From Streptomyces sp. NRRL F-6492 (lineage in GTDB: Bacteria > Actinomycetota > Actinomycetes > Streptomycetales > Streptomycetaceae): 64,000 nt of DNA. Where the stretch lies: NCBI RefSeq assembly GCF_001280125.1, contig NZ_LGEG01000103.1, positions 1-64,000 of the forward strand, read 5' to 3'. Below are positions 50,610-59,716 of this stretch, in pieces; within the stretch, counting starts at the first letter, position 1; the number at the start of each line of letters is the position of its first letter. The translations under genes and the position numbers were made by a program. The notes below the pieces were generated by a model, which saw only the letters and a program-made list of their open reading frames with translations, was not told the DNA's origin and searched no databases.

Positions 50610-51374
50610 ATGGACGTCGACGAGACTCCCGCACGGATCCGCCTCGCCCACGCCCTGGACGGCCTGGCCGTCACCTTCCGCGGCATGACAGCCCGGAGCG
50701 ACGAGGTCCAGTGCGACTGCCACTGGGGCGGCGAGGAGGAACTCGCGCTCCTGAAGGTCCCGGACGTCGTGCTCGACCCGGACCTCCTGCACCGCACGTG
50801 GACGGCTCCCGACTGGAGGGACCAGGGCGCGGTGCTGCGTCGCATCCTGCCCCAGTTCGCCGGGGCGCTCGTCGCCGGCCGGGTGGAGCCCCTGTCCGGC
50901 ATGCACGAGGTGGGACGGGCGATCGTCCGGGGCGAGTGGTGGCGGTGGCCCGGGCGACAGGCGGAGGCCGTGCGGGAGTTCCTGCACGCCTGGTGGGCCC
51001 ACGCCCTCACCGACCCGGACCCCGTCGTCCCCGTCCACGAACTCCTCGCGTTGTGCGCGGAGGCGTCCGGCACGCTCGGTCCGTGGCTCGCGGTCTGGGA
51101 GGCGCTCGACGAGGACGTGGCCGACCGGCACCTGGCCGAGGCCGCCGAGCACTGGAACCACGAACTTCTGGGCGACGAACTCCCCTGGTACACCTGGGAG
51201 GAGGAGAACGAGGAGCTCTTCCGGACCGAGCTCGCCGCCTGGTTCGTCCGCCACGCCCCCGTCCGGCTCGGCCCCTCGGGCGTCCACGAGGACCTGCTCC
51301 ACCGCGTCAGACTCATGGGCCTGACCGGCCCCGCCCGCTGGGAGGACCCCCACTGGCCCGGCCACCGCGCCTGA
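50610..51374 (+). CDS. Hypothetical Trp/Glu-rich protein
   Basis: A 254-residue soluble protein with many Trp residues (CDCHWGGEEELALLKVPDVV, IVRGEWWRWPGRQAEAVREF, ELPWYTWEEENEELFRTELA). A CxC-H pair near residue 30 could bind a metal. No family recognised. ATG 50610 gives MDVDETPAR; the open frame extends far upstream but there is only in shadow of other genes. Function unknown. Confidence 0.75.
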   Translation: MDVDETPARIRLAHALDGLAVTFRGMTARSDEVQCDCHWGGEEELALLKVPDVVLDPDLLHRTWTAPDWRDQGAVLRRILPQFAGALVAGRVEPLSGMHEVGRAIVRGEWWRWPGRQAEAVREFLHAWWAHALTDPDPVVPVHELLALCAEASGTLGPWLAVWEALDEDVADRHLAEAAEHWNHELLGDELPWYTWEEENEELFRTELAAWFVRHAPVRLGPSGVHEDLLHRVRLMGLTGPARWEDPHWPGHRA

Positions 51375-51431
51375 GCCGGTCCCCCTTGTGACAGCATCGT
51401 CGCGGGGACCGGGCCGTACACGGGAGGGAAC

Positions 51432-52013
51432 ATGGGCGCGAGCTGGTCGGCACTGTTGATCGCGGTGGTCGGCGTGGCGGGAACGCTGGGAGCCGCGCTC
51501 CTGACGCAGGTCCGCGCGGACCGCACCAAACGCATGGAGCTCCGGGCCGCCGCCGACCAGCGGCGCGAGGAACGCGACCACGCCGAGGAGCTGCTCCGGG
51601 CGGAGCGGGCCCTGCAAGGGCAGCGCGAGAGCCTGGAGCGCCGGCGCGCCTGCTACATCACGCTGAACACCGCCGCGCGCCAGTACCTGACGGAGATGAC
51701 CAACCACCTCCACGCACTGGCACGCGGTGAGGACGTCACCGCGTCCCTGGAGCACCTGGAGGCGGCCAGGGTGGCCTACCGGGAGAGCTACGCGGAGTCC
51801 CAGATGATCGTCCCCGACGTCGTCTCGCGCCCTTCCGGCGCGGCCAAGACGCGCTTGAACGCGGCCTACGGAAAGCTCAGGAAGTACGCGGCCGACCCCG
51901 CCGCCCACGCGGCCGAACTGGAGACGATGGAGGCCGAACTCCACCAGGACGTCTGGCCCTACGTGGGCGCGATGAAGAAGGCGATGCGCGCCGACCTGGG
52001 CGTCGAGGACTGA
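51432..52013 (+). CDS. Single-pass membrane protein with coiled coil
   Basis: A 193-residue protein: one N-terminal membrane helix (WSALLIAVVGVAGTLGAALL), then a highly charged coiled coil (RAAADQRREERDHAEELLRAERA) and a helical C-terminus. Such proteins occur often in Streptomyces, sometimes beside phage-defence loci; no partner is evident here. ATG 51432 follows GGGAGGGAAC. Confidence 0.8.
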   Translation: MGASWSALLIAVVGVAGTLGAALLTQVRADRTKRMELRAAADQRREERDHAEELLRAERALQGQRESLERRRACYITLNTAARQYLTEMTNHLHALARGEDVTASLEHLEAARVAYRESYAESQMIVPDVVSRPSGAAKTRLNAAYGKLRKYAADPAAHAAELETMEAELHQDVWPYVGAMKKAMRADLGVED

Positions 52014-52085
52014 GCGGACCGCCCGTTGTCAGTGGGGGCTGCCACGATCGTCACGAACCCGGACGACGGAGAGAGCGAGTACGCC

Positions 52086-52367
52086 ATGGGCACCTGGGAC
52101 ATCGGCCCCTTCGACAACGACACCGCCGCCGACTTCTCCTACCGGGTGGTCGGGGCACCGGTGGAGAGGAAGGCGGAGGTGTTGCGCGGCACCTTCCGGG
52201 AGGTGGTCGGCACCGGTGGCGCGTACCTGGACGCGGACGTGGCGGTGGAGGCGATCGCCTCGGCGGCCCTCCTCGCGGCGCGGTGCCCCGGCGGGGAGCC
52301 GGTCACGACGTCGTACGGCCCGAAGGAGCCCCTGCCCGTCCTCCCGGCCGGCCGAGACGCCTCCTGA
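52086..52367 (+). CDS. DUF4259 protein
   Basis: A 93-residue protein beginning with the family signature MGTWDIGPFDNDTAADFSYR and containing ERKAEVLRGTFREVV. ATG 52086 is chosen over an upstream start since it gives the conserved N-terminus and has GGAGAG upstream. It is somewhat shorter than usual. Function unknown. Confidence 0.88.
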   Translation: MGTWDIGPFDNDTAADFSYRVVGAPVERKAEVLRGTFREVVGTGGAYLDADVAVEAIASAALLAARCPGGEPVTTSYGPKEPLPVLPAGRDAS

Positions 52368-52376
52368 CCGCGTGAA

Positions 52377-52409
52377 GAGGCCCCGCCGAAAGGCTTCCGG
52401 CGGGGCCTC
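52377..52409. terminator. 12-bp hairpin between convergent genes
   Basis: GAGGCCCCGCCG and CGGCGGGGCCTC with a 9-nt loop, between the DUF4259 gene (+) and the small gene on the minus strand. Confidence 0.8.
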
Positions 52410-52459
52410 GTTCCCGACGGGCCGCCGCCCATCGTCCGCGCGCGAGCCGCGCGGGATCG

Positions 52460-52723
52460 TCAGTCGGCGAGCCAGGGCGAGAGGAGGGCGGAGAACTCTT
52501 CGTCGGAGATCCGGGCGCTCCCCCAGCCGAACCCCTCCCACGCCTGTGCCCGCTGAAGAACGGGAAGCGGAATGTCGAACGCGGTGCGGAACACGGCGAT
52601 GAAGGAGATGACGCCGAAGGCCGGTCCCAGCTTTTCCCTGGAGAACAGGGCCAGTTCCACCGCGTCCTTGCCTTCCGCCCGAGCCGCCCTCAGCCCGTCC
52701 GCCGTTCTTTCCAGATCATCCAT
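52460..52723 (-). CDS. Small protein downstream of the giant secreted gene; candidate immunity protein
   Basis: An 87-residue protein (MDDLERTADGLRAARAEGKD, then LGPAFGVISFIAVFRTAFDI and FGWGSARISDEEFSALLSPW). It is mostly helical with an amphipathic middle and no signal peptide. It lies 114 bp downstream of the toxin-like gene on the same strand, as immunity genes do; a hairpin lies between. TTG/GTG starts at 52756/52753 are alternatives. Not recognised as a known family; the immunity role is inferred from position only. Confidence 0.6.
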   Translation of the reverse strand: MDDLERTADGLRAARAEGKDAVELALFSREKLGPAFGVISFIAVFRTAFDIPLPVLQRAQAWEGFGWGSARISDEEFSALLSPWLAD

Positions 52724-52761
52724 GTCGTACCCGGCTCTCCACTCTGCTTCCACCAAGAACC

Positions 52762-52799
52762 GCGAGGGCGGGTCCCGCTTCGTGCGAGCCCGCCCTCGC
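52762..52799 (-). terminator. Hairpin between the giant gene and the small downstream gene
   Basis: GCGAGGGCGGG pairs with CCCGCCCTCGC (11 bp) around a 16-nt loop, 38 bp after the giant gene's stop. It may be a terminator or attenuator. Confidence 0.7.
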
Positions 52800-52836
52800 C
52801 CATGCCCGCCATGACGCGAATCAGGCGGGCCGTACC

Positions 52837-55800
52837 CTACGAGAAGATCACACCGACCTCGGTGTACTCACCCGGCATTCCCCGAAGTTCGATGATCTCC
52901 ACCTTCGTGAAGCCCGACTTCGAGGACATCTTGCCGGTGAACGTCCCCCGGAGCGCGGCCTCTTCGAGTGAGGCGTACTCGCCGCTCCGCACGGCCTTGT
53001 TGAAGGAATTCAGGTTGTCGCTGAGTTCTCCGCCGTTCTGCCAGTACGCCTTCACGCCCTTGACCTTGTCGCCGAAGTGCGCCAGCGCGGCGTTGAACAT
53101 CTCGCCGCCACTCGGCGTACCCGGGCCCACCTTGACTGCCATGGAGACGAGACCGGCGTCGTTGATTCCCGCGACGATGCCCAGTCCGTTCGGTGCCACG
53201 GCGACGTAGTCAGGGCACTTGGCGGCACCGGCCGCGACGGTCCGCTGCACGCCACCACCGGCCGGCGGTGCGCGCAGCCCGGAGGCGACCGGAGCCGTCA
53301 GGCACGTCGCCCTCAGCCGCAGGAACTGCGCTTTGCTGATGCCGGCGATGGCCTCCTCGGAGAGGCCGAGAGAGCGGAGGGTCCGGTAAGCGTCCGTGAA
53401 GCCGATGCCGGTCTTCGCGGCGGCGTCGAGAGCCTTGACCGCGTCGGCGATGGGCCTGAGGAGCTTGCCCGCGAACAGGGTCACGACGTCGAGGGCTGCC
53501 CAGCCGCATCCGCCCAGGCTTCCGCTCTCACCGCCGGGAGCGATCTTCTGGACGCACTTGATCCAGCTCCCGAAGAGGATCTCCACCGGGTCGATGCCCT
53601 CGTTGAACTCGGCCATCGACAGGGTGCGGGTGACCTCGGTCTTCTGGTTCTTCAGCACTTCCGAGCCGAGGAAGACCGTGGCGGCCGAGGGGCAGCCGGT
53701 CTCGGTCGCCGGCACGTCGTCCGCGGTGCACAGGTAGAGATCGATGTGGGCGTCGAAGCGGATGACAGCGGTGATCACGCAGTCGCCCACGTGGATGATG
53801 ACGTTGCAGTTCTCCTTCTTCGTCACCTCCGGTTCGCCGATCGGGACCATCTTGTCGACCACGTAGAAGACACCGCCGACTCCGGTGGTGCCGCCGTCCG
53901 CGATCGACTTGTTCTTCTGGGCGGCTTCGGCCCGGTCGGCCGCCGCCTGCGCCTCCTCCGCGTACTTCAGGGCGTCCTTGGCGGCCTGTTCGGCCTCGGC
54001 GGCGGCGGTGTCGGCGCGGTCGGCGGCGGCCCGGGCGTCCTTGGCGGACTGCTCGGCACGGGACGCGGCCCGGCGGGCGGCGTCGGCGTCGCGGGCGGCC
54101 TGGTCGGCGGAGTCGCGGGCCGTGCGGGCGTAGCCCTCGGCGCGGCCGGCGGCCCGGTCGGCGGCGGCGGCGTCCTCGGCGGCCTTGCGGTCGTACTCGA
54201 CGGTGCGGGCCAGTGACTGGGCGGCCTTCGCGGCGGCGGTGGCGGCTTCGGCCGCGTAGCCGAGGGCCTCCTTCGCGTAGCCCCGGGCGTCCGCCGCGTG
54301 CGCGGCGGCGCCGGCCGCGTGCACGTACGCCTGTTTGGCGTCGCCGGTGGCCTTGTCGGCGAGGCTCTTGGCGGCGACCGCCTCGGCCTGCGCGTTCTTG
54401 GCGTGGGCGTCGGCGACGGCCTGCTGCTGGTCGGCGATCGTCTTCGCCGCCTGGCCGGTGAGGACCACCAGGCTGGCGGCGCTGTCCGTCTCGGCGTACG
54501 GGGAGCCGAGCTGGATCGCGTCGTTCGCGGGCTTGGCGACCTGGGAGGCCGCCGCGCCGGCTTCGGCCGCCGCGCGGGCGGTGACGTAGGCGAACCCGGC
54601 GGCCTTGACCGACGCGGCCCGCGCGGTCGCGGCCTCCTTCGCGGCCGCGTCCGCGTGGGACTTGGCCTCCTTGGCCTTGCGCTGGGCCTCGTCGGCCAGC
54701 GCGACCGCCGTACGGGCCTCGGCGGCGGCGTGGTCGGACGCCTCCAGGGCGTCGGCGGCGGCGCTGGTCGCGGTCCACACCGCGGCGTCCGCCTTCAGCT
54801 TGGCGGCCTGGGCGCCGTCCGCGTACGCGCGGGAGCGCTTGGCGGCCGCCTCGGCGCGGGTGGCCGCGGCGTCCGCCTCGGCGGCCGCCCGCGTCGCCGC
54901 GTCGGCCGCGCCCCGTGCCCGTCCGGCCGCCGCCTCGGCATCGGCGGCGTACGCCGATGCCGAGGCGGCCGCTTCCCTGGACTCCTTGGCGTACTCATCG
55001 GACTCGTGGGCCTGGGCGTAGGCCTCCTTCGCGTCGGCCTTGGCGCGGGCCGCGTCGGCCCGCTGCTCGGCTTCCCAGGCGTCGTCCCGCTTGGCCTTGG
55101 CATTGTCACGGGCCTTGACGGCGTCGTTCTTCTTGCCGACCGCGGTGGCCTCGGAGGATTCGGCCGCCTTCCTGGCGTCGTCGGCCTTGACGGCCTCCGC
55201 GTCGGCGGTCCTCCGGTGCTGGGCGGCCTCGGACTGCTTGGCGGCGGCGGTGTCCTTCTCCGCCTTCGCCCTGGCCTCCTCGGCCTCGGCCGCGAGCCGC
55301 TTGGCGTGCGCGTCGGCCGCGGCGGCCTTGGCGTCGCTCTCGGCCTTCAGGGCGACGACGAGCTTGGCCTCGGCCGTCTCCTTGTCCTTCTTGGCGTTGT
55401 CGCGGTGCAGCCTGGCCCCGTCGGCGGCCGCCTTCGCCTGGAGTTCGGCGGTGCGGGCGGCCTCCTTGCGGAACTCGGCGTTGGCCTGGGCGGTCTGGGC
55501 GATGGCCCGCTGGGCGATGGTGGCGCTGTCGGCGGCGGCGGCCCGGGTGGCGGCCTCGGCGGTCTCGCCCGCCTTCACCATCGCGGTCAGCGCGGCGACG
55601 GCGCCCTTGGTGATCTGGGCCTTCTGCTGGCCGACCATGAGGCCGCGGCCGCGCGGGACGCCGGCGGCGTCCGCGATCCCGTACGAGGCCTGCACGGCGA
55701 CGTCGGAGGAGGCGGCCGACTTCTTGGCCTTCTCCAGCTGGGCCTTCACCGCGGCCAGGTGGGTCTTCGCGGCCGTCTGGGCGTCGGTGAGGCCCTTCTT

Positions 55801-57357
55801 CGCCGCGTCGAACTGCGTCTTGACCGGGTAGGGGGTGCTGCCGGGCCCCTTCTTGCCGGTCGGCTTGATCAGGTACTTCTGCGCGCTGGTGTCCTTGCAG
55901 TCCCACAGCCGCAGGTCCGTGCCCAGGGTGAAGGCGCTCAGGTCCAGGCACTTGCCCGTGGTCAGGCTCTTCAGGACGGAGGGGGCGCGGACGTCGGCCT
56001 TCCAGGACTGGCCCTTGGTGCTGTAGCAGTCCGTGATCTGGATCTTCGTGCCGTTGGCCGAGGCGTTCCCGGCCACGTCGAGGCACTTGAACGAGCCCGA
56101 GTTGCGGAGGTGGAGGTCCTCCTCGCCGCCCTCCAGCGTCCACTCCTGCGCGGCGCTGCCGTTGCAGGTGTGGATCTGGACCGGCGTGCCGTTGGTCTTG
56201 CCGCCGCCCTGGACGTCCAGGCAGGTGCCCTTCGCGCCCGGGACCTCGACGACCGTGTAGCCGTTGCCGATCCAGCCGACGCCGCCGGGGGTCCAGTGGT
56301 CCTGCCAGCGGGTGTAGTAGTCGGCGAGCCAGGACTGGCCCAGGAGCATCCCGAGGGCGTAGGTGCCGTCCTGGAGGGCCTTCGCGGCGTCCTTGCCGGC
56401 GGTGAGGACCTGCTGGCGCTGGGCGGCCTGGCCGGCGACCTCCTGCTGCCACTCGGCCGCCGCCTGCGCCACCTGCTTGCCCAGGACCCGGTTCGGGTCG
56501 ATCGGGTCGTGCCAGCCGCACGCGCTGAAGCGGGCCTTCAGGTCCTCGACCGCGATCCGGAACTCGGGGGTGTCAGGCTCGGGGGCCGTACGGGGGAAAC
56601 CGCCGGAGGCGAGGAAGACGCGGGCGTCGTCCGCGAACACCCGGGGAACGAAGTAGACGTTCTCCTCGACCTTGCCGGAGTTCTTCTTCCACAGCGTCCA
56701 CGCCTCCTGCTCCTTCGGCGTGCCGGCGTTGGTGTAGAGCGGGTTGCCGACCGCGAGCGCGGCGGCCTTCGTCTTGTCGTCGGCGGTGGGCGAGGAGTCG
56801 TACCAGGGGTTGAACACCTCCGTCGGCTCCCAGTAGAGCTGGGAGCCCCACGCCCCGGACTGCTCGAAGACCTTGCCGACGTCCTGCGGCTGGTTGGGGT
56901 AGGAGTCCAGGCTCGCGGCACTGTTCCAGGCGTACTTCTGCTTCTGGAGCTTGTCGGACCACTGGTCCTGGAGGAGCTGGTCGGCGTTCGCGGCCGCGCG
57001 CAGCGGCGTGACCTTGTCGCTGAAGATGTCCCTTTCGAGCTGCTTGTGCATCTGATCGGGAGGCAGTGCGAGAGCGTTCTGCGCGACGGCGAACACGTTG
57101 GGCCCGGCCCTGCGCAGCGAGTCGACGGCCAGACACTGGTCCTCGCGCAGCCGCTGGGCCGCCGTGGTGTCGTAGCCGTCGTACGAGTCGGCCGTCGCGG
57201 CCACGGGTACGGCGTCCGGCGCGACCAGGTCGGGCCGGACGGCGGCGCCCGCGAGGACCGCCAGGACGGCGGCCGACGTGACGGCGGTGGTGAGGGTACC
57301 GGCCAGAGGGCCGGCCGAGCGTGAGCGGGGGCCGAACGACCCCGGTTTGAATCGCAA
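52837..57357 (-). CDS. Giant secreted protein: ricin-type lectin, Ala-rich coiled coil, C-terminal toxin-like domain
   Basis: A 1506-residue protein. A signal peptide (residues 1-50) precedes an N-terminal helical region unlike known folds (to about 340). Residues about 345-495 form a ricin B-type lectin with three Q-x-W-like repeats (GTCLDVQGGGKTNGTPVQIH, then AAQEWTLE; KCLDVAGN, then KGQSWKAD; KCLDLSAF). Residues about 510-1200 are an Ala/Lys/Glu/Asp coiled coil of many AAADAAA-type heptads. The last about 300 residues hold Cys-containing segments and the end domain (AALAHFGDKVKGVKAYWQNG, FTGKMSSKSGFTKVEIIELR). The layout resembles polymorphic or contact-dependent toxins; a catalytic motif cannot be named. 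It is the longest gene in the window. Confidence 0.85.
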   Translation of the reverse strand: MRFKPGSFGPRSRSAGPLAGTLTTAVTSAAVLAVLAGAAVRPDLVAPDAVPVAATADSYDGYDTTAAQRLREDQCLAVDSLRRAGPNVFAVAQNALALPPDQMHKQLERDIFSDKVTPLRAAANADQLLQDQWSDKLQKQKYAWNSAASLDSYPNQPQDVGKVFEQSGAWGSQLYWEPTEVFNPWYDSSPTADDKTKAAALAVGNPLYTNAGTPKEQEAWTLWKKNSGKVEENVYFVPRVFADDARVFLASGGFPRTAPEPDTPEFRIAVEDLKARFSACGWHDPIDPNRVLGKQVAQAAAEWQQEVAGQAAQRQQVLTAGKDAAKALQDGTYALGMLLGQSWLADYYTRWQDHWTPGGVGWIGNGYTVVEVPGAKGTCLDVQGGGKTNGTPVQIHTCNGSAAQEWTLEGGEEDLHLRNSGSFKCLDVAGNASANGTKIQITDCYSTKGQSWKADVRAPSVLKSLTTGKCLDLSAFTLGTDLRLWDCKDTSAQKYLIKPTGKKGPGSTPYPVKTQFDAAKKGLTDAQTAAKTHLAAVKAQLEKAKKSAASSDVAVQASYGIADAAGVPRGRGLMVGQQKAQITKGAVAALTAMVKAGETAEAATRAAAADSATIAQRAIAQTAQANAEFRKEAARTAELQAKAAADGARLHRDNAKKDKETAEAKLVVALKAESDAKAAAADAHAKRLAAEAEEARAKAEKDTAAAKQSEAAQHRRTADAEAVKADDARKAAESSEATAVGKKNDAVKARDNAKAKRDDAWEAEQRADAARAKADAKEAYAQAHESDEYAKESREAAASASAYAADAEAAAGRARGAADAATRAAAEADAAATRAEAAAKRSRAYADGAQAAKLKADAAVWTATSAAADALEASDHAAAEARTAVALADEAQRKAKEAKSHADAAAKEAATARAASVKAAGFAYVTARAAAEAGAAASQVAKPANDAIQLGSPYAETDSAASLVVLTGQAAKTIADQQQAVADAHAKNAQAEAVAAKSLADKATGDAKQAYVHAAGAAAHAADARGYAKEALGYAAEAATAAAKAAQSLARTVEYDRKAAEDAAAADRAAGRAEGYARTARDSADQAARDADAARRAASRAEQSAKDARAAADRADTAAAEAEQAAKDALKYAEEAQAAADRAEAAQKNKSIADGGTTGVGGVFYVVDKMVPIGEPEVTKKENCNVIIHVGDCVITAVIRFDAHIDLYLCTADDVPATETGCPSAATVFLGSEVLKNQKTEVTRTLSMAEFNEGIDPVEILFGSWIKCVQKIAPGGESGSLGGCGWAALDVVTLFAGKLLRPIADAVKALDAAAKTGIGFTDAYRTLRSLGLSEEAIAGISKAQFLRLRATCLTAPVASGLRAPPAGGGVQRTVAAGAAKCPDYVAVAPNGLGIVAGINDAGLVSMAVKVGPGTPSGGEMFNAALAHFGDKVKGVKAYWQNGGELSDNLNSFNKAVRSGEYASLEEAALRGTFTGKMSSKSGFTKVEIIELRGMPGEYTEVGVIFS

Positions 57358-57701
57358 GGGGCTTCCTTCACAGGGAACGAAGGCGGGCAGGGATGACCCG
57401 GGCGACGTTCACAGTGAGCCGACACCAAGGCATGGCGGTGCCGTTCTCCCCCGTGGCGGCGTTGTCCCCCGGCCGCCGATGACGATGTGAGCGCGTCACG
57501 ATGGGGCTGGTCAGGCCCCGGCGCGCGGCGTTACTTAACCCCGCGTCAACAAAGCTCGGCAAGGGCCGACCGGAGAGTCCGGAACGCGGAACGGAAAACC
57601 GTTTGCCGGAGTCTTCGCGGCGCGTCGCACGCGATCACCCAGGTCATGCCGGGTACCACCTGTGCGAAACCTGTGAAGGAAAGGTGTGCGGGATAGCGAA
57701 C

Positions 57702-57722
57702 TCAAGCCATAATTTGGCTTGA
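57702..57722. promoter_or_regulatory. 21-bp palindrome in the 435-bp gap upstream of the giant gene
   Basis: TCAAGCCA-TAATT-TGGCTTGA is a perfect 8-bp-arm palindrome. The gap 57358-57792 has no convincing gene. The palindrome is 345 bp from the giant gene's start and 71 bp beyond the end of the GlxA-like gene, so it may be an operator or a terminator of the latter. Confidence 0.5.
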
Positions 57723-57792
57723 AATCCACCTGATGGGGCGGCACTGGGGGGAGGTGCACGGAATCCGGATCCTTCCTCGCGAGCCCCGCTCC

Positions 57793-58818
57793 TCAGCCTG
57801 GCAGGACCGCCCCCGACCCCTCCGGCCGGGGCCCGTAGCGGTGGCGGTACTCCGTCGGCGTGAGGCCCGTCTCGCGCCGCATCAGGGTCCGCAGGTTCGC
57901 CGCCGTGCCCAGGCCGCTCCCCCGCGCGACCGCGTCGAGACGGACCTCGCCCCGTTCGATCAACCGGCAGGCCAGGGCGACCCGTTCGCCCGTCAGCCAC
58001 GCCAGCGGGGTCGTGCCCAGTTCCGCCCGGAAGCGGCGGTGCAGGGTCGCCGGGCTGACGGCGGCCCGGTCCGCCAGGTCCGCGACGGCCAGCGGCCGGT
58101 CGAGCCGCTCCTGCGCCCACGCGAGGACCGGCGCGAGCGACGCGTCGGGCACGTCCGGTACGGGGCGTTCAACGAACTGCTTCTGTCCGCCGTCCCGGTG
58201 GGCCGCGAAGACCAGGCGCCGACCGACCGCGTTCGCGGTCTCCGCGCCGTGGTCGCGCCGGACGACGTGCAGCCCGAGGTCGAGCGCCGCCGAACTCCCC
58301 GCCGCCGTCAGGACGTCGCCGTCGTCCACGAACAGCACGTCCTCCTCGAACCGTACCGCCGGGAACCGCCGCCGGAAGGAGTCCGCCCACTGCCAGTGCG
58401 CGGTGGCCCGCCGCCCGTCGAGCACCCCCGCCTCCGCGAGCGTGAAGGCCCCGCTGCAGAAGCCGACCAGCCGGGCCCCGCGCGCGTGCGCCCGCCGTAC
58501 CGCGTCGAGCACGTCCGGGCGGCGCGGCACCTCCACGTCGGGCCGGTTCGGCACGATCACCGTGTCCGCCCCGTCCGCCGCCTCCAGGCCGGCGACCCCG
58601 GTGAGGGTGAAGAAGCCGTCCCGCATGAGGGTGTCCGGATCCGGCGAGCAGAGCCGGAAGTCGTACAGCAGCTCACGCCCCTCCCCCAGCTCCGGCCTGC
58701 GCAGCCCGAAGACCTCCGTGGCGCAGCCGAGCTCGAAGGGATTGGAGTGCGCGTCGACGATCACGACGACCCGGTGGAGCGGCGTGGCCGGACGCGGCTG
58801 CGAGGATCCTTGCGGCAT
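57793..58818 (-). CDS. GlxA-family AraC-type regulator
   Basis: A 341-residue regulator: a DJ-1/PfpI-like N-terminal domain (residues 15-190, with nucleophile-elbow VGFCSGAFTLAEAG; here the Cys is present) and a C-terminal AraC double HTH (VADLADRAAVSPATLHRRFR, then RRETGLTPTEYRHRYG). The ligand is unknown. It is divergent from the cupin gene at 58871, which it may control. Confidence 0.92.
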   Translation of the reverse strand: MPQGSSQPRPATPLHRVVVIVDAHSNPFELGCATEVFGLRRPELGEGRELLYDFRLCSPDPDTLMRDGFFTLTGVAGLEAADGADTVIVPNRPDVEVPRRPDVLDAVRRAHARGARLVGFCSGAFTLAEAGVLDGRRATAHWQWADSFRRRFPAVRFEEDVLFVDDGDVLTAAGSSAALDLGLHVVRRDHGAETANAVGRRLVFAAHRDGGQKQFVERPVPDVPDASLAPVLAWAQERLDRPLAVADLADRAAVSPATLHRRFRAELGTTPLAWLTGERVALACRLIERGEVRLDAVARGSGLGTAANLRTLMRRETGLTPTEYRHRYGPRPEGSGAVLPG

Positions 58819-58870
58819 GTGCGATTCCTAGCACTCGCGCCGGGACCGCGCCACGGGCGAGGATCGGTCC

Positions 58871-59266
58871 ATGACCGCCGAACCCCTCTCCCTCGCCACC
58901 GCCCTGGCCTCCTTCGACACCCTCTGGAGCCCCCGCGTCGCCACCCGCGTCAACGACTACGACGTCCGCGTGGCGAAGGTCCGGGGCGAGCACGTCTGGC
59001 ACGCCCACGACGACACCGACGAGTTCTTCCTCGTCCTCGACGGCGAGTTGCGCATCGCCCTGCGCGAGCCCGCCGGCGAGCGCACGGTCCGCCTCCCCCG
59101 CGGCTCCGTCTTCACCGTCCCGCGCGGCACCGAGCACCGCCCGTCCTCCCCCGACGGCGCCTCGATCCTCATGTTCGAGCCCATGGGCACGTCCACGGTC
59201 GGCGACCGCCACGACGAGGTCCCGTCCCACGTCGACGCGACGACGGGGCATGCCCTGGACCTCTGA
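58871..59266 (+). CDS. Cupin-domain protein
   Basis: A 131-residue single-domain cupin. Motif 1 is visible as HVWHAHDDTDEFFLVLDGEL and motif 2 as PRGSVFTVPRGTEHRP, with His and Glu metal ligands in place. The substrate is unknown; such proteins are dioxygenases, isomerases or sensors. It is divergent from the GlxA-type regulator with a 52-bp gap. Confidence 0.92.
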   Translation: MTAEPLSLATALASFDTLWSPRVATRVNDYDVRVAKVRGEHVWHAHDDTDEFFLVLDGELRIALREPAGERTVRLPRGSVFTVPRGTEHRPSSPDGASILMFEPMGTSTVGDRHDEVPSHVDATTGHALDL

Positions 59267-59279
59267 CGCCGGGCGCCTC

Positions 59280-59702
59280 TCAGCGGGACCTGCGCCGCCG
59301 ACGCATGATCGTGAGCACGACGCTCGTGACGGTCGCGGCGACGGCGGTCCCTCCGAGGACGAGGAGTCCCGGGTTGACCCACCACGGGACGATCTCCATG
59401 CCCCGGCACACCAGGCTGATGGGGAGCGCGCTGCTGTGGTCCGGATAGGTCTTCATCCCCGCCTTGAAGTAGCAGGCGTCTTCCGGGAAGAGGAACGGCA
59501 TGTACGAGAGGCCGTACAGGTGCAGTGCGCCGCCGGCGAGATACGCGAGCGCGGCGATCCAGGCGGCCTTCTTGGCAGCGGTACGAGCGGGGCGGGGCGC
59601 CCAGGGCCAGGGCGGTTCGTCGCCCCTGCGGGCCCGGACGAGGCCCGCGTACGTGATCCCCGCCCAGGTCGGTAGCGCCAGGGCGAGGATCACCATTCCC
59701 AT
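59280..59702 (-). CDS. Small membrane protein
   Basis: A 140-residue protein with three hydrophobic segments (MVILALALPTWAGITYAGLV, AAWIAALAYLAGGALHLYGL, NPGLLVLGGTAVAATVTSVV) and a basic tail RRRRRSR. ATG 59702 is used; a GTG at 59714 is also in frame. It is 14 bp downstream of the DUF397 gene. Function unknown. Confidence 0.75.
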   Translation of the reverse strand: MGMVILALALPTWAGITYAGLVRARRGDEPPWPWAPRPARTAAKKAAWIAALAYLAGGALHLYGLSYMPFLFPEDACYFKAGMKTYPDHSSALPISLVCRGMEIVPWWVNPGLLVLGGTAVAATVTSVVLTIMRRRRRSR

Positions 59703-59716
59703 GAGGGTCGCCACGG

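Noticed and set aside
57501..57722. Plus-strand 73-codon ORF in the gap before the giant gene
   Set aside because: No ribosome site and no family-like composition; it spans a palindrome and looks like chance.
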